A DNA stretch of 64,000 nt from Hippea sp. KM1 (GTDB lineage: Bacteria; Campylobacterota_A; Desulfurellia; Desulfurellales; Hippeaceae): the NCBI RefSeq assembly GCF_000526195.1, contig NZ_JAFP01000001.1, positions 401,001 to 465,000 on the forward strand. The letters are read 5' to 3'. This document shows positions 35,997-44,119 of this stretch, one piece after another. The notes beneath the pieces are model-generated. The model searched no databases, was not told where the DNA came from, and saw nothing but the letters and a program-made list of their open reading frames with translations. Each line of letters opens with the position of its first letter. Within the stretch, counting starts at the first letter, position 1. A program made the translations under genes and the position numbers.

Positions 35997-37273
35997 CTCA
36001 CTATCTCCTTTAAATCATTTCCATAGATTATTGCCAGCTTCGATATGTCTTGCCATTTTTTTAGCTTAAGCTCGAATAGTTCCGCCTTGGCAGAAAGCAG
36101 GGCATCTTCGTATCTTAAATACTCCTCCTCTGTCATCCGTTTTAATCTAAAGGCCACCTTTGCGTATTCAAGCAATTCTTTGGCGTTTTTTATGTTCTTT
36201 CTTGCTAAAATCATGGATCTGTTGAGTATCTTTAGCTCTTCTTTTATGCTTTTGGATTGGGAGATAAGCTGTCTTTTATACTCCCTTAGTTTGTATTGGC
36301 TTTTCATGTAATCGGACTTTGCCTTTTCTATATCCGCATAGATGACCTTGTTGAAAATGGGTATTTGAAGGTATATGCCTATACTGCCGTAATTTTTAAC
36401 GATGTGTTCGTTGGTGTTATAGCTTTTTGCGAATTTCCTTGCTATAAAACCCTTCATGTATATTGACGGGAAGAGTTCGCTTTCCTTTGCTTTGAGTTCA
36501 TATTTGGAGGCTTGCAGGTTGTATATTAGCGGTTTTAGCTGAAACAGCTCTTTCTCCCTTACCTGTCTTGCAAGCTCCATCTGGGCGGGTTCTTTTAGTT
36601 TTATCCCTGTTAGTGAATAGATTGACATGATGATGCTGTATTCGGATGAGTTGAGTTTGTTAAGCTGTATGTTTAGTTTGTTTAGATTGTCCTCTATCTT
36701 TAAGGCATCAATGGGTGCTGCCCTTCCAAGCTCAACGGCTTTTTTTATTGTGTTTAGCTGGGCTTTTAAGGAGTTTATACGCCCCTTTATGGCTTCCTTT
36801 AGGTTTTTTACATACTCAAGCTGGGCGTTTAGCAGGACAACGGCTGCTTCGTTTCTAATAAAATTCAACTTCTTCTTTGTTTTTGCTGCTTTGGTTAAGG
36901 CCTGTGCCTTCTTTGTGAGGCTAAATAGCGGATAGACAAAAACGGGCATGCTGACATTTATGCCTATCTGAGATATGTTTTTGCTAAAAGGTATAGCCTT
37001 GTTTAGCCTTATTAGTTCAGAGCTTTCTGTAGGCAAGAGGGGCCTTAGGCTCGTTGGTGAGTTGTAATGGGTGTATGACGATGTGGCGTAAATTTTTGGC
37101 CAGAATAGTGATGTGGTTTTTGAGTATCCGGCCTTTGCGCTTTTTAGGAAGAACTCATCCGCCTTTGTCTGTGGTTGGTTTTTTAAGGCATTCAGGAGCT
37201 CTGTTATTGTTGTGGCCCTTGCCTGGATCGAGATTAGCAATAAAACACATAAAAAAAGACTAAATACTCTCAT
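35993..37273 (-). CDS. TolC-family outer-membrane efflux channel (second system)
   Basis: A 426-residue OEP-type channel with a signal peptide (about 1-20, ending QARA). Two helical OEP repeats are visible, the second with KAKSDYMKSQYKLREYKRQL and the ending RLKRMTEEEYLRYEDALLSAKAEL written here in part only: the motif TEEEYLRYEDAL is the usual late helix. The gene overlaps tetR by 14 bases and the adaptor by 4. GAGGGG stands upstream of the ATG. It is distinct from the channel of RND operon 1. Confidence 0.9.
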   Translation of the reverse strand: MRVFSLFLCVLLLISIQARATTITELLNALKNQPQTKADEFFLKSAKAGYSKTTSLFWPKIYATSSYTHYNSPTSLRPLLPTESSELIRLNKAIPFSKNISQIGINVSMPVFVYPLFSLTKKAQALTKAAKTKKKLNFIRNEAAVVLLNAQLEYVKNLKEAIKGRINSLKAQLNTIKKAVELGRAAPIDALKIEDNLNKLNIQLNKLNSSEYSIIMSIYSLTGIKLKEPAQMELARQVREKELFQLKPLIYNLQASKYELKAKESELFPSIYMKGFIARKFAKSYNTNEHIVKNYGSIGIYLQIPIFNKVIYADIEKAKSDYMKSQYKLREYKRQLISQSKSIKEELKILNRSMILARKNIKNAKELLEYAKVAFRLKRMTEEEYLRYEDALLSAKAELFELKLKKWQDISKLAIIYGNDLKEIVR

Positions 37274-37862
37274 TTTTTATCCCCTCTGTAATGGTAAGAT
37301 AGATTTCTCTGCATAGACTCTCGGGCTCCTTTTTGAGAAACTGGGGTGCTTTTTTGATTCTCTCTGTATCGTTTCTTATTTCCCTGCTGCAGACGATAAA
37401 GCTAATGGTTCCTATGATGGTAAGATGAATCGTTAGTGTGTTTACTTCTCTGAAGACCCCTATCCTCTTGCCTTCTTTGAGTATCTCATTCAGTATGCCC
37501 ACAGCCTGCAAGAACATCTCTAAGGCCAGTTGAGGCATATGTTTGGCAGAGGTGGATAACTCCCCCATCAGCATTGCAAAGAAGCCGCTGTCTTTTTCTG
37601 CAAATTGACAGAAGGCCTTTATGTATGTAAAGAACGCATCGAGCGGTTTTTGCGGGTCTATCTGCTTTATCGTTGAGAGTATCTCATTTAGGGAGATCCT
37701 GAATATCTCTGAATAGAGGGTGTTTTTATCCTTGAAGTAATAGTATATTAAGGCCTTGTTTATCTTTGCCCTCTTTGCTATCTCATCCATTGTTGTTGCC
37801 TTAAACCCCTTTTGCGTGAAAAGCTCCTTTGCAACCTTTAGGATTAGGCTGGATTTAGTCAT
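37260..37862 (-). CDS. TetR/AcrR-family repressor of RND operon 2
   Basis: A 200-residue one-component regulator. The N-terminal helix-turn-helix is typical of the family (AKELFTQKGFKATTMDEIAK, then KINKALIYYYFKDKNTLY, residues 9-50). A helical ligand-binding domain follows with no recognisable substrate signature. It is the first gene of the tolC-adaptor-pump operon, so it is expected to repress its own operon through the inverted repeat at 37874-37887. GGAGG stands 5 bases before the ATG. Confidence 0.92.
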   Translation of the reverse strand: MTKSSLILKVAKELFTQKGFKATTMDEIAKRAKINKALIYYYFKDKNTLYSEIFRISLNEILSTIKQIDPQKPLDAFFTYIKAFCQFAEKDSGFFAMLMGELSTSAKHMPQLALEMFLQAVGILNEILKEGKRIGVFREVNTLTIHLTIIGTISFIVCSREIRNDTERIKKAPQFLKKEPESLCREIYLTITEGIKNESI

Positions 37863-37873
37863 GCCACCTCCAT

Positions 37874-37920
37874 TAACTAACCAGTTATTTAAATTATAAA
37901 ATTTTTTATCTAAAAGTCAA
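37874..37920 (-). promoter_or_regulatory. tetR-RND operon 2 promoter with operator
   Basis: On the minus strand: -35 TTGACT (37915-37920), a 16-base spacer, and -10 TATAAT (37893-37898). Just past the -10 box lies the inverted repeat TAACTAACCAGTTA (37874-37887, five-base arms around four bases), where a bound repressor would block transcription start. Confidence 0.65.
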
Positions 37921-37943
37921 CAAGAATGTATGTCTATTTTTTC

Positions 37944-37972
37944 TTGAAAAACACCAGCTTAAATATTATTGT
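37944..37972 (+). promoter_or_regulatory. Possible promoter for the MgtC/DUF4010 gene
   Basis: TTGAAA (37944-37949), a 17-base spacer, and TATTGT (37967-37972). Only 6 bases separate it from the ATG at 37979, and no ribosome binding site is present. Confidence 0.4.
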
Positions 37973-37978
37973 TGGAAT

Positions 37979-39241
37979 ATGGGTAAAATAGTGCAGTGGA
38001 TGCCCGATTGGTTTTTTCTTGTTGTTTTGAGCATACTGTTGGGCGGAATAGTCGGTCTTGAGCAGGAATCGTATCATAGAAAGATAGAAGAAAAACACTT
38101 TGGCGGCATCAGAACCTTTCCTTTAATCTCTTTATTGGGCTTTTCTGTTGAATATTTTGTTAAAACCCCCCTTATCGTTGGCATTGTATTCGGTTGTTTT
38201 GCCCTGATGATCATAGGCGAATATATGTATGAGGCCTTTTATTTTAACAGGAAGGGTATTACAACAGAGATTGCAGGCCTGTTCACATTTGTTGTGGGTG
38301 TTATACTTGCCAAAGGGTATGTGATAGAGGCTGTCTCCTTAAGTATCATTATAACGCTGATTTTGTCTTTAAGGGAATTCTTACACGGCTTTGTGGAGAA
38401 ATACATATATAAAAAGGACATATCTGCTATATTGAAATTCCTTGTTGTGTCTGCCGTTTTGTATCCGATTCTTCCTGATAAGGCCTTTACTTTTCTGAAA
38501 TTAAACCCCCGATCCATCTGGCTTATGGTGGTTTTGATCTCATCCATATCATTTGCCGCCTATTTTGCCACAAAGCTGTTGGGCTCAAAAAGAGGGATAT
38601 TGATAACAGCGCTGTTTGGCGGCCTGATGAGCTCAACCGCTGTAACGCTTGCATTCTCCAAGCGATCTAAAGAGACGCCTGAGTTATCCTGTGAGCTTGC
38701 CCTGGGCATAGTGCTTGCAAGCTCGATAATGTTTATAAGACAGCTTATTGTTATGTTTATCATATATCCTTCGATATCGTATAGGTTCGCCATCTTTAGC
38801 GTTGTTGCCTTTGGTGTGGGGCTGATTTTTGCCCTCAAGAAACACAAATCAGGTGATGATGTTGTGGAGGTGGAGTTCTCCAATCCGTATGATTTAACCC
38901 ATGCACTATTTTTTGGTGCTTTCTATACTGTTATTTTGATTCTATCCCGTCTTGCGCATACATACCTTGGCTCAAAGGGTATATACCTGTTGGGATTTAT
39001 ATCCGGCTTTGCCGATGTTGACCCGCTGACTATCTCTATGAGTCAGTTGTCTAAGACTGGCGTAATCGATATAGATATTGCCCTTATAAGCATCATCATA
39101 TCCAGCATAACAAACACCGTTATAAAGGGTGTGTATGCGACCATCTTTGGTCATCGGAATGTAAGGTGGATTATATGGAAGGCGTTTGCCGCCATAAGCA
39201 TCGTCAGTGTGGCAGTCGTTGTTGGCTTAAAATTCTTGTGA
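37979..39241 (+). CDS. MgtC/SapB and DUF4010 membrane protein
   Basis: A 420-residue multi-pass membrane protein with two fused parts. Residues 10-140 resemble the MgtC/SapB domain (LLGGIVGLEQESY, FGGIRTFPLISLLG). Residues 170-420 match DUF4010, with the GGLMSSTAVTLAFSKRSKE segment and the ISGFADVDPLTISMSQL segment. The function of such fusions is unknown; MgtC itself is linked to magnesium stress and ATP synthase control. No ribosome binding site is seen; a GTG at 37991 is a possible later start. It is followed after 11 bases by the V4R-like gene. Confidence 0.82.
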   Translation: MGKIVQWMPDWFFLVVLSILLGGIVGLEQESYHRKIEEKHFGGIRTFPLISLLGFSVEYFVKTPLIVGIVFGCFALMIIGEYMYEAFYFNRKGITTEIAGLFTFVVGVILAKGYVIEAVSLSIIITLILSLREFLHGFVEKYIYKKDISAILKFLVVSAVLYPILPDKAFTFLKLNPRSIWLMVVLISSISFAAYFATKLLGSKRGILITALFGGLMSSTAVTLAFSKRSKETPELSCELALGIVLASSIMFIRQLIVMFIIYPSISYRFAIFSVVAFGVGLIFALKKHKSGDDVVEVEFSNPYDLTHALFFGAFYTVILILSRLAHTYLGSKGIYLLGFISGFADVDPLTISMSQLSKTGVIDIDIALISIIISSITNTVIKGVYATIFGHRNVRWIIWKAFAAISIVSVAVVVGLKFL

Positions 39242-39252
39242 GGTGATTGTGA

Positions 39253-39756
39253 ATGGAGAAAAAGCTTAAAGAGAGTTGTCTTGATGTGGGTACCGAGTGT
39301 GTATTGGGGCATATCTGCTATAAGTATGCTTCTATGGTTATGTCGGGGCTTGTTGAGGCCTTGGAGTATTTTGGTGGCAAGCAGGGGACAAAGGTCTTAA
39401 GAAGGATACTTGCAAAGAGGATACCCATGCAGATGATGGAGGCAATGGATGTTGATCCGAGTCTGCTTAAGAAGTTCTCAAAGGAGGAGATGGCAAAGAT
39501 ACTACCTCAAATGATAAAATCCAAAGGAGGCCCCGATATATCCATAGAAATAATGGATAATGGCCAGATAAGGTTTACACTAAATGAATGCCATTTTTTG
39601 CCCTATTCGAAATCAAAGGGGTTCTGCAATATTACAGCGGGCTTGATGCTTGGTTTTGCCCAGATGCTTTCTGGTAAACCCATGGACATAGAGGAGATTC
39701 AAACGATAGCAAAAGGAGGAGATAGTTGTATATTCATAGCCAAACCGAAATTTTAG
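39253..39756 (+). CDS. V4R-like sensor domain protein
   Basis: A 167-residue soluble protein. The C-terminal half (about 95-165) fits the V4R (4-vinyl reductase) pattern, which binds small hydrocarbons or metals: NECHFLPYSKSKGFCNITAG with Cys113 and Cys125, a LMLGFAQMLSGKPMDIEE helix, and the final GGDSCIFIA with Cys159. The N-terminal part has Cys9, Cys16 and Cys22 in a possible metal-binding cluster. It lies between the MgtC-like gene and ald, with a GAGGTG site. A heme, iron-sulfur or ligand sensor role is inferred; no output domain is present. Confidence 0.6.
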   Translation: MEKKLKESCLDVGTECVLGHICYKYASMVMSGLVEALEYFGGKQGTKVLRRILAKRIPMQMMEAMDVDPSLLKKFSKEEMAKILPQMIKSKGGPDISIEIMDNGQIRFTLNECHFLPYSKSKGFCNITAGLMLGFAQMLSGKPMDIEEIQTIAKGGDSCIFIAKPKF

Positions 39757-39766
39757 GAGGCGTATT

Positions 39767-40879
39767 ATGATTATTGGGGTTCCAAAAGAGATAAAGCCCA
39801 ACGAGAACAGGGTAGGGCTTACACCATCAGCAGTTGCTGAGTTTGTCCATCACGGGCATGAGGTTTTAGTTCAAAGGGGAGCGGGTGAGGGCAGTGGCAT
39901 ATCCGATGGTGAGTTTATAGCAGCAGGGGCGAGGATTGTTGATAAAGCAGAGGATGTTTTTGAGGCTGCCCAGATGATAATAAAGGTCAAGGAACCCCAG
40001 CAGAAGGAGATAGAGATGTTGAGAGAGGGGCAGATTATATACACATATCTCCACCTTGCCCCAGACAGACCCCAAACGCTTGGTTTGATGGAAAAGGGGG
40101 TTGTGGCCATAGCCTATGAGACCATAGAGGTGGATGGCAAGCTGCCTCTGCTTGAACCCATGAGCGAGGTGGCGGGCAAGATGGCCTCTATCATGGCCGC
40201 CTATTACTTAGCAAAGCCATATGGCGGAAGAGGGGTTTTGGCAGGGGGCGTTACGGGTGTCCATTCTGCCAAGTTTGTGATAATAGGCGGCGGCACGGCC
40301 GGCTTGAATGCAGCAAAGGTTGCAGCCGGCATGGGTGCGAGTGTCTATGTGTTGGATATAAACGCAGAAAGGTTGAGGTATCTTGAGGATGTTTTGCCTA
40401 AAAACTGTCAGATGATAATGTCCAACAGGATGAATATAGAAGAGGAAATAAAAGATGCAGATGCCGTTATAGGCACGGTTTTGATACCCGGAGCAAAGAC
40501 GCCCAAACTCATCAGATATGATATGCTAAAGACCATGAAGAGGGGTGCTGTCATAGTTGATGTGTCGATAGATCAGGGTGGTTGTGTTGAAACATCAAGG
40601 CCAACCACGCATCAGGATCCGGTCTTTGAGGTTGAAGGCGTATTGCATTACTGCGTTGCAAATATGCCTGGTGCTTATGCACGGACATCGACATTTGCCC
40701 TTGTCAATGCCACATTGCCCTTTGGTTTGATTATCGCCGATTTGGGTTGGAGGGAGGCTGCCAGGCGTTATATCCCTATAGCCAAGGGTATCAATGTGGC
40801 CTATGGCAAGATTACATGCAAGCCGGTTGCTGAGGCGCACGGGTTGGAATTTGTTTCTGTTGATAAGCTGCTTCAATGA
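39767..40879 (+). CDS. ald: Alanine dehydrogenase
   Basis: Interconverts L-alanine with pyruvate and ammonia using NAD. The 370-residue protein has the family start MIIGVPKEIKPNENRVGLTP, the substrate Lys region VKVKEPQ, the catalytic-His region YTYLHLAPD, and the Rossmann loop IIGGGTAGLNAAKVAAGMGA near residue 170. The C-terminal CVANMPGAYARTSTFALVNA is also diagnostic. AGGAGG precedes the ATG. It overlaps miaA by 4 bases. In an anaerobe it may assimilate ammonia or use alanine. Confidence 0.96.
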   Translation: MIIGVPKEIKPNENRVGLTPSAVAEFVHHGHEVLVQRGAGEGSGISDGEFIAAGARIVDKAEDVFEAAQMIIKVKEPQQKEIEMLREGQIIYTYLHLAPDRPQTLGLMEKGVVAIAYETIEVDGKLPLLEPMSEVAGKMASIMAAYYLAKPYGGRGVLAGGVTGVHSAKFVIIGGGTAGLNAAKVAAGMGASVYVLDINAERLRYLEDVLPKNCQMIMSNRMNIEEEIKDADAVIGTVLIPGAKTPKLIRYDMLKTMKRGAVIVDVSIDQGGCVETSRPTTHQDPVFEVEGVLHYCVANMPGAYARTSTFALVNATLPFGLIIADLGWREAARRYIPIAKGINVAYGKITCKPVAEAHGLEFVSVDKLLQ

Positions 40880-41787
40880 AACCCATAGTCATTACCGGGC
40901 AGACGGCAACAGGTAAAACAAAAACGGCCATAGAGGTTGCAAGAAGAATCAACGGGGAAATCATATCGGCAGATGCGGTGCAGATTTACCGTTATATGGA
41001 TATAGGCAGTGCCAAGCCGTCCAAAAAGGAGCAAAGCCTGGTTAAACACCACCTGATCGATATACTTTCTCCGGATGAAACATTCAGCGCCGGTGAGTTT
41101 GCAAGGCTTGCAGATGAGCTTATAAAGGAGTTGCTAAATGCAGGTAAAAATCCAGTAATCGTTGGCGGAACGGCATTTTATATAGATGCATTGATTAACG
41201 GTATAGATAGGATAGACCCAATTGATGATAATGTTAGACTTTTCTTTGATGATATATGTGATGAGTTGGGCAGTTATTATCTGTTCGAATGGCTTGAGGT
41301 TGTCGATAAAAAGTGGGCGGATAGGCTTTCTGTGGGGGATTGCCAGAGGATCAAAAGGGGCCTATCTGTCTTTGTTAGCAAAGGGAAGCCGCTAAGCAGT
41401 TTCTTCAAAAACACCTCAAGGCAAGATGAATTTTGCGTATTTGTTCTTTATGCACCTAAAGAGGCCCTAAAAGAGAGGATAAAAAAAAGAACCGAACTGA
41501 TGATAGAAGAGGGGCTTATTGAGGAGACAAAGAGGTTGATTGAGATGGGTTTTGGCGATTCAAAAGCCCTTAGATCCATAGGTTATGCCGAGACAGTGGA
41601 TTACATTTTGGGAAAGATCAAAACTTCTGATGAGCTTAAGGATTTGATTGTAAAAAACACCCTCTCCTTTGCCAAACGGCAGCTTACATTCATAAAGAGC
41701 AAGTTCAAGGATGCTCACTGGATAGAGATAACAAAAGAGGATCCAGTCGATGTTATATTAAATTCCCCTTGCTGCCATCTCCCTTAA
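40876..41787 (+). CDS. miaA: tRNA dimethylallyltransferase
   Basis: Adds the isopentenyl group to A37 of tRNAs that read UNN codons. The 303-residue protein has the P-loop GQTATGKT (8-15), the DAVQIYRYMDIGSAKPS substrate segment, HHLIDI, the GGTAFYIDALI motif, and the C-terminal FAKRQLTFIK tRNA-binding stretch. It starts within the last codon of ald. Its last 30 bases overlap the convergent htpX gene. Confidence 0.95.
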   Translation: MKPIVITGQTATGKTKTAIEVARRINGEIISADAVQIYRYMDIGSAKPSKKEQSLVKHHLIDILSPDETFSAGEFARLADELIKELLNAGKNPVIVGGTAFYIDALINGIDRIDPIDDNVRLFFDDICDELGSYYLFEWLEVVDKKWADRLSVGDCQRIKRGLSVFVSKGKPLSSFFKNTSRQDEFCVFVLYAPKEALKERIKKRTELMIEEGLIEETKRLIEMGFGDSKALRSIGYAETVDYILGKIKTSDELKDLIVKNTLSFAKRQLTFIKSKFKDAHWIEITKEDPVDVILNSPCCHLP

Positions 41788-42603
41788 TCTTTTTATTCTC
41801 TCCTCAATTGGCGGATGTGTCGATAGAAGCGTCATAATACCCTTTGATGAAAATGGGTTTACTATAAAGAGGTTCTCTGTTGCTGGATTACCCTGAAATG
41901 GTATGGCTTTTGCGTAATTCTCAAGCTTTTCCAGGGCGCTTGCAAGATAGAGCGGATTGCCGCTATAGATGGCTCCAGCCTTGTCTGCTTCATATTCCCT
42001 TGCCCTGGAGATGGCAAGCTGTATAAGCATTGCTGCAAACGGTGCTATTAACGATACAACCAACAACACTATTGGATGGTCATCATCGTCCCTGCTCAGC
42101 CCTCCGAATATTGCAGCCCACCTGACCATATCCGCCACCATCATTATGGCTGAGGCAATGGTTGCTGTTATTGTGGATATTAAAATATCCCTGTGTTTTA
42201 TGTGTCCAAGCTCATGCCCCAACACACCCATTAGCTCCTCTGGACTCAAAAGCTCTAAAGCCCCCTGAGTTATGGCAACGGCTGCATGTTCTGGGTTTCT
42301 GCCTGTGGCAAATGCGTTTGGTGCTGCCTGTGGGATGATATAGAGCTTTGGCATTGGCAGATTGGCCCTCTCGCATAGTTTTTTTACCATAGCGTATAGC
42401 TCGGGTGCTTCCTGCTGAGTTACCGGTTTTGCCCTATACATCGATAGGGCTATCTTATCTGAGAAGAAATAGCTAAACAGGTTCATGATGAGCGAAAAAA
42501 CAAAGGCTATCATTATGCCTGCCCTTCCGCCCAGCATGCCGCCAATAAACATCAAAAGACCCGCAAGCAGCGTTAAAAGAAAAACCGTCTTAGCGGTGTT
42601 CAT
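41758..42603 (-). CDS. htpX: HtpX-family membrane zinc metalloprotease
   Basis: Membrane-bound M48 protease that clears damaged membrane proteins. The 281-residue protein has two N-terminal helices (7-45), the zinc site HELGH at 130-134, a second pair of helices (about 145-195), and the later third ligand in REYEADKAGA. The C-terminal THPPIEERIKRLREMA is a typical ending. It has its own promoter upstream and GGAGGG before the ATG. Its 3' end overlaps miaA by 30 bases. Confidence 0.95.
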   Translation of the reverse strand: MNTAKTVFLLTLLAGLLMFIGGMLGGRAGIMIAFVFSLIMNLFSYFFSDKIALSMYRAKPVTQQEAPELYAMVKKLCERANLPMPKLYIIPQAAPNAFATGRNPEHAAVAITQGALELLSPEELMGVLGHELGHIKHRDILISTITATIASAIMMVADMVRWAAIFGGLSRDDDDHPIVLLVVSLIAPFAAMLIQLAISRAREYEADKAGAIYSGNPLYLASALEKLENYAKAIPFQGNPATENLFIVNPFSSKGIMTLLSTHPPIEERIKRLREMAARGI

Positions 42604-42635
42604 TACTTCCCTCCATCCAAATTTTTCTGGATAGA

Positions 42636-42663
42636 ATGATATATCAAAATTTTATTGAGTCAA
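42636..42663 (-). promoter_or_regulatory. Promoter for htpX
   Basis: On the minus strand: TTGACT (42658-42663), a 16-base spacer, and TATCAT (42636-42641), about 33 bases before the start codon at 42603. Confidence 0.55.
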
Positions 42664-42696
42664 TATCTGTTGGATTATTTTGAGTAAGAAGGTTAA

Positions 42697-42719
42697 AAGC
42701 GGATGGAATACATCCGCTT
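42697..42719 (-). terminator. Hairpin terminator after the repeat-protein gene
   Basis: A perfect 9-base-pair stem (42697-42705 with 42711-42719) with loop GAATA, ending 6 bases after the gene at 42726 and followed on the minus strand by TTTT. It separates this gene from the htpX promoter. Confidence 0.7.
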
Positions 42720-42725
42720 AGAGTG

Positions 42726-43217
42726 TTAGTTGTAAAATGTATAGGTCATGCACGGGATATGACCTGAGACTGCCCTAAAATTGCCCTTGTTATATGTGAA
42801 CCTTAAAGAATAACCGGAGTATTCTATAGCTCTAAGTCTTCCGCTTGTGTGATAATGGAATATTATATTTCTGCCCCTGTAGAATATAGATCTTAATTTG
42901 CCTGAGGTTGAATAGCTAAAGGTTAAATTTCTTCCTTTGTTGTAAATACCTCTAACCCTTCCGTCTGATTGGTAAAACACCCTTACAGTAGGTGGTCCAG
43001 AAACGGATAAACCATAACCATTGCCATTGACAGATGCTGTTATGCCGTTGAATTTCAGCACCACCCGTTTTATAGGTCCTATGTTTCCTTGCGGTTGACC
43101 TACATCAACATGAATGGAAAATTGAGAACAACTCAAAGGGGCAGAAAAAACCGTCGAAACAGGGATAAGAATCAAGAAAAACAATGCTGTTAGAAGAGAA
43201 AACATACTTTTTCTCAT
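42726..43217 (-). CDS. Secreted protein with 20-residue YD-like repeats
   Basis: A 163-residue precursor with a signal peptide (about 1-26). Residues 78-150 hold three and a half tandem repeats of exactly 20 residues with the pattern aromatic-x-Tyr-x-x-x-Gly-[RK]-[VL]-Arg-x-Ile-x-x-x-Gly, similar to the YD repeats of Rhs proteins. Cys30 and Cys156 flank the repeats and could form a disulfide. It has a consensus promoter, an AAAGGAGG site and its own terminator, so it is a stand-alone, probably well-expressed gene. Its function is unknown. Confidence 0.75.
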   Translation of the reverse strand: MRKSMFSLLTALFFLILIPVSTVFSAPLSCSQFSIHVDVGQPQGNIGPIKRVVLKFNGITASVNGNGYGLSVSGPPTVRVFYQSDGRVRGIYNKGRNLTFSYSTSGKLRSIFYRGRNIIFHYHTSGRLRAIEYSGYSLRFTYNKGNFRAVSGHIPCMTYTFYN

Positions 43218-43249
43218 GCTTAAGTGCCTCCTTTAACACAAATTTCTAA

Positions 43250-43278
43250 ATTATATAATATTAAATTGCAAGGGTCAA
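43250..43278 (-). promoter_or_regulatory. Promoter for the repeat-protein gene
   Basis: On the minus strand: TTGACC (43273-43278), a 17-base spacer, and consensus TATAAT (43250-43255), about 32 bases before the start codon. Confidence 0.7.
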
Positions 43279-43311
43279 GGGCTTTGTTCTGCTGAGAAAC
43301 TATTACGGAGT

Positions 43312-43339
43312 TTGCTAAAACCAATAATTTTGATAAAAT
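43312..43339 (+). promoter_or_regulatory. Promoter for folE2
   Basis: TTGCTA (43312-43317), a 16-base spacer, and TAAAAT (43334-43339) preceded by TG in the extended -10 position. The ATG at 43349 follows after 9 bases, and no ribosome binding site is visible. Confidence 0.55.
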
Positions 43340-43348
43340 GCCCCTGTT

Positions 43349-44119
43349 ATGGAGCTTGCCGATGTTCAGTCTTTGAAGGACAACAGGAATATACCCATAG
43401 ATAAGGTGGGTGTTAAAAACCTGCGCTATCCGATAACCCTGCTGGATAGAACCAAGAAGAGACAACATACCATAGCCACGGTTAATATGTATGTGCTTCT
43501 GCCGAGTGATTTTAAAGGCACGCACATGAGCCGATTTATAGAGGTTTTGAATGAGAATAGGGAGTGTATCGATATAAGGAGAATCGGCAAGATCCTGAAA
43601 CAGATGAGGGAGAGATTGAATGCGAAAAAATCCTATTTGGAGTTGAGTTTTCCTTATTTTATAGAGAAAGAGGCGCCTGTTAGCAGGATTAAGTCTCTGA
43701 TGAGCTATGATTGTAAGGTTGAAGCCTTTGGTGATTCTGAGTCTGAGGAGTTGTTTTTAACCGTTGAGGTGCCCATAACGAGTTTATGCCCCTGTTCCAA
43801 AGAGATAAGCGATTATGGGGCTCACAATCAAAGGGGTATGGCAAGAATCAGGGCACAACTTGCCGAGTTTGTTTGGATAGAGGAGCTTGTGGAGGTGGCT
43901 GAGTCCTCAGCAAGTTGCGATATCTATTCCCTGCTTAAGAGGCCCGATGAGAAGTTCGTAACGGAGAAGGCCTATGACAACCCCATGTTTGTTGAGGATA
44001 TAGCAAGAAACATAACCTTAAAACTCTCAAGCGATGAGCGCATACCTCACTTTAGTGTTGAGGTTGAGAATTTCGAAAGCATCCACAACCACAACGCCTA
44101 TGCCTTTATCAACCGCTAA
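43349..44119 (+). CDS. folE2: GTP cyclohydrolase FolE2
   Basis: Makes dihydroneopterin triphosphate from GTP for folate or queuosine synthesis. The 256-residue protein fits the FolE2/MptA family (COG1469): it starts with the DNRNIPIDKVGVKNLRYP segment, has GTHMSRFIE, and the metal site SLCPCSKEISDYGAHNQRG (about residues 148-166). The C-terminal FESIHNHNAYAFI is also typical. FolE2 often replaces zinc-dependent FolE where zinc is scarce. No classical folE was seen in this window. Its end overlaps the convergent thiolase by 4 bases. Confidence 0.93.
   Translation: MELADVQSLKDNRNIPIDKVGVKNLRYPITLLDRTKKRQHTIATVNMYVLLPSDFKGTHMSRFIEVLNENRECIDIRRIGKILKQMRERLNAKKSYLELSFPYFIEKEAPVSRIKSLMSYDCKVEAFGDSESEELFLTVEVPITSLCPCSKEISDYGAHNQRGMARIRAQLAEFVWIEELVEVAESSASCDIYSLLKRPDEKFVTEKAYDNPMFVEDIARNITLKLSSDERIPHFSVEVENFESIHNHNAYAFINR

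Noticed and set aside
38239..38883. Long minus-strand frames inside the MgtC/DUF4010 gene and similar shadow frames in the RND genes
   Set aside because: They lie entirely within well-supported genes on the other strand, lack ribosome binding sites, and encode low-complexity products without domains.
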